From Asanoa ishikariensis (lineage in GTDB: Bacteria > Actinomycetota > Actinomycetes > Mycobacteriales > Micromonosporaceae): a stretch of DNA of 64,000 bases. A model generated the notes under the pieces. It did no database searches. It saw only the letters and a list, made by a program, of their open reading frames with translations, and was not told the DNA's origin. Numbering within the stretch: position 1 is the stretch's first letter; every line of letters starts with the position of its first letter. The position numbers were made by a program, and so were the translations under genes. The stretch is taken from positions 2,418,001-2,482,000 of the forward strand of contig NZ_FNQB01000001.1 of the NCBI RefSeq assembly GCF_900107455.1. Reading direction: 5' to 3'. This document shows, in pieces, positions 62,375 to 64,000 of the stretch.

Positions 62375-63408
62375 CCGGGCTTCCTCGCGACCAGAATGTC
62401 CCGGCGGATGGCCTGGTCGACGCGGTGCGCCAGCCGGCGGTGGGCGTCCGAGTCCACCAGCCGCAGCCCCGCGTCCTCCAGGGCCGCTGCCGCGTCGGCG
62501 CGGTCGGCCACGTTCGTGTTCCAGGACAGGCCGAGTGCGCCGCCGGGGCGCAGCACGTCGGCCCAGACCGGTGCCGCGACCCGCAGCAGGTCCAGCGGGT
62601 CGCGGGTCAGGCCGCGGTCGGCGGTGCGGCTGCCGTGCTGCACGCCGTACGGTGCGTCCGCCACCACCAGGTCGACCGACCGCGGCTTCCAGAACTCGAG
62701 CGTCCGGGTGGTGTCCGCGTTGATCATGTCGATCCGCTGGGTGTCGCCCGCCTTGTGGGCCTCTTTCGTGGCGGCCAGCGTGATCTGCAGCCGCCGGCCG
62801 ACCACCTTTCCGTTGCGGCGCACCGGCCCGCTCTCGGTGCGGTGCTTGATCCGCTTCTCCTTGAGCCAGCGCTGGACGAACGCGCTGTACGCCTCGTAGT
62901 CCTTCTGGTCGCGGTCCACGCCGTACGCGTCGTAGCCGTACATCATCGCCTGGTGCAGCGTGGTGCCGCGGCCGGCGAGCGGGTCGAGGACGACCAGCCG
63001 CCGGTCGAGCATCGCGCCGGCGAACGCCGAACCCATCACGGTGGCGTTGAGCAGCAGCTTGGTGAACTGCTCGTTGGTCTTGCCGGCGTACTTCGGAATG
63101 GTGATCAGGTCGTCGTCGAAGCGGTCGAGCCGGATCAGCGGCACGGGCCGCAGGAGCCCGCCACCCTCGACGGCGAACAGCGCGTAGATCGACGACAGGT
63201 TGGCCAGGTACCGGGCGGCCCGCTCGTCGAGCTCGGCCGACTCGAACGTTATGTACGGCACACCGGCGATCTCGTCGGCGGTGATGTCGCCGAGCTCACC
63301 GCCGAGCACCGTGTCGGAGAAGATCTCCAGCTCGGCGCCGGTCAGTCCGACGGACGACTCGGCGTAGACCCGGTTGGCGGAGGGCAGGATCAGCATCGCG
63401 TATCGCAT
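62371..63408 (-). CDS. TRM11-like RNA/DNA methylase
   Basis: 345 residues. The N-terminal half (about 1-110) may be a substrate-recognition domain. The C-terminal half is a UPF0020-type Rossmann methylase with VLDPLAGRGTTLHQAMMYG (SAM site) and VDLVVADAPYGVQHGSR. The DAPYG segment corresponds to the DPPYG or NPPYG active-site loop of N6-adenine and N2-guanine methylases. The second proline is alanine here. tRNA guanosine methylation is a reasonable guess. It overlaps the LLM gene end by 4 nt. Confidence 0.85.
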   Translation of the reverse strand: MRYAMLILPSANRVYAESSVGLTGAELEIFSDTVLGGELGDITADEIAGVPYITFESAELDERAARYLANLSSIYALFAVEGGGLLRPVPLIRLDRFDDDLITIPKYAGKTNEQFTKLLLNATVMGSAFAGAMLDRRLVVLDPLAGRGTTLHQAMMYGYDAYGVDRDQKDYEAYSAFVQRWLKEKRIKHRTESGPVRRNGKVVGRRLQITLAATKEAHKAGDTQRIDMINADTTRTLEFWKPRSVDLVVADAPYGVQHGSRTADRGLTRDPLDLLRVAAPVWADVLRPGGALGLSWNTNVADRADAAAALEDAGLRLVDSDAHRRLAHRVDQAIRRDILVARKPG

Positions 63409-63494
63409 GGTGCGCTGATTTTAGGCAGTACCGGATGGCCCAGTTGTCGGATGCCGGGGTGCGCGGCGGGCGGTCGGGATGATAGGTACGACGA

Positions 63495-64000
63495 GTGACA
63501 GAAGTGCCAGAGCGGATTCGCCGCACCGGCTCGCGCGACCGGCTACGGCTCGGTTACCCCGACGAGCTCGTCGCCGACGTGTTGGCGTACGCCCGCCTGG
63601 ACGGCTCACCGGCCATCGAGGTGGGCGCCGGCAGCGGTCGGGCGACGATGAAGTTCGTCGCGCGCGGCGTCCGGATCACCGCCGTCGAGCCGAACCCGCG
63701 ACTGGCGGCGGTGCTCACCCGGCGGGTGGCGGGCGCGCCGGTCACGGTGGCCGTCAGCACCTTCGAGGACTACGTTCCGGACCGCCGGTTCGGGCTGCTG
63801 TTCAGCGCGCAGGCCTGGCACCGGGTCGATCCCGCGGTCCGGTGGCGCAAGGCGGCCGAGGCGGTCACCCCGGGCGGCGTGGTCGCGCTCTTCTGGAACC
63901 GCGAGCGCCCCGCGGACCGGGCGGTCAATGACGAGATCCGGGCCGCGCACCAGGTGTACGCGCCGCGGGTCCCGTTCGACCGGGACATGCTGCCGGACCC
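63495..64000 (+). CDS. Class I SAM-dependent methyltransferase, truncated by the window
   Basis: About 168 codons from GTG 63495 run open to the window end. The frame reads RLRLGYPDELVADVLAYARL, then AIEVGAGSGRATMKFVARG (SAM site), AVEPNPRLAAVL, GLLFSAQAWHRVDP and VTPGGVVALFWNRERP. These are ordinary Methyltransf_25-type motifs. Divergent from the TRM11-like gene. The acceptor and C-terminus are not visible. Confidence 0.85.
   Translation, partial: MTEVPERIRRTGSRDRLRLGYPDELVADVLAYARLDGSPAIEVGAGSGRATMKFVARGVRITAVEPNPRLAAVLTRRVAGAPVTVAVSTFEDYVPDRRFGLLFSAQAWHRVDPAVRWRKAAEAVTPGGVVALFWNRERPADRAVNDEIRAAHQVYAPRVPFDRDMLPD

Overview
The window is chromosomal DNA from a very GC-rich actinobacterium, most likely a member of the Micromonosporaceae. 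The support is indirect: strong G/C bias at third codon positions, many GTG starts, actinobacterial-only families (DUF3145, DUF3052 beside an AhpE peroxiredoxin, SigE-type ECF sigma factor, an F420-type LLM oxidoreductase), a FasR-controlled fatty-acid operon, and an intergenic GTTAACAAGGGGCCCTTCCT repeat of a kind I associate with Micromonospora relatives. There is no integrase, transposase, CRISPR array or prophage structure. It reads as ordinary chromosome with short accessory patches.

Layout. 0-6 kb: HxlR regulator, a polyprenyl-phosphate glycosyltransferase/large membrane protein pair, and a GH3 lipoprotein. 6-13 kb: DUF3145, a conserved small protein, a frameshifted methyltransferase, a TetR/hydrolase pair with a double operator, a DJ-1/PfpI protein, an ion channel, and a GHKL ATPase with a decayed nuclease-like tail. 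12.4-14 kb: two methyltransferases. 14-20.5 kb: the fatty-acid synthesis locus fasR, fabD, fabH, acpP, fabF, accD on the minus strand; this FabD carries an extra C-terminal biotinyl/lipoyl-like domain without a modifiable lysine. 20.5-25 kb: PAP2 phosphatase, orphan histidine kinase, a membrane protein, a gene-poor stretch with strong hairpins, a TetR and an anchored exported protein. 25-30.5 kb: gltX, a beta-glucosidase/MFS operon with a palindromic operator, and an HTH_42 protein. 30.6-34 kb: small exported or membrane proteins and an ECF sigma factor with its membrane partner.

34-41 kb: central metabolism and redox. aceE (pyruvate dehydrogenase E1), YjbQ, a fused alpha-beta 2-oxoacid dehydrogenase E1, DUF3052, AhpE and tRNA-Val(TAC), followed by three consecutive strong hairpins. 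41-48 kb: a small secreted protein, a decayed gene, a propeller protein, a PEP-mutase-family enzyme, a TetR/MMPL efflux pair with two perfect operators, and a TetR/DUF1905 pair. 48.4-57 kb: a 1431-residue secreted GH87 alpha-1,3-glucanase, a NERD protein whose 3' end has been tandemly copied downstream, DUF305, an array of three 47-bp repeats, and a secreted LVIVD-repeat protein. 57-64 kb: Lrp/AsnC regulator convergent with a tightly overlapping aminotransferase/cupin/SDR operon (the SDR has lost its catalytic residues), an alpha/beta hydrolase, a YciI protein, an LLM oxidoreductase, an RNA/DNA methylase and a truncated methyltransferase at the right edge.

The most novel-looking items are the FabD-lipoyl fusion, the GHKL ATPase with a degenerate PD-(D/E)XK end, the catalytically stripped SDR in its coupled operon, and the tandem repeats around the NERD and DUF305 genes.
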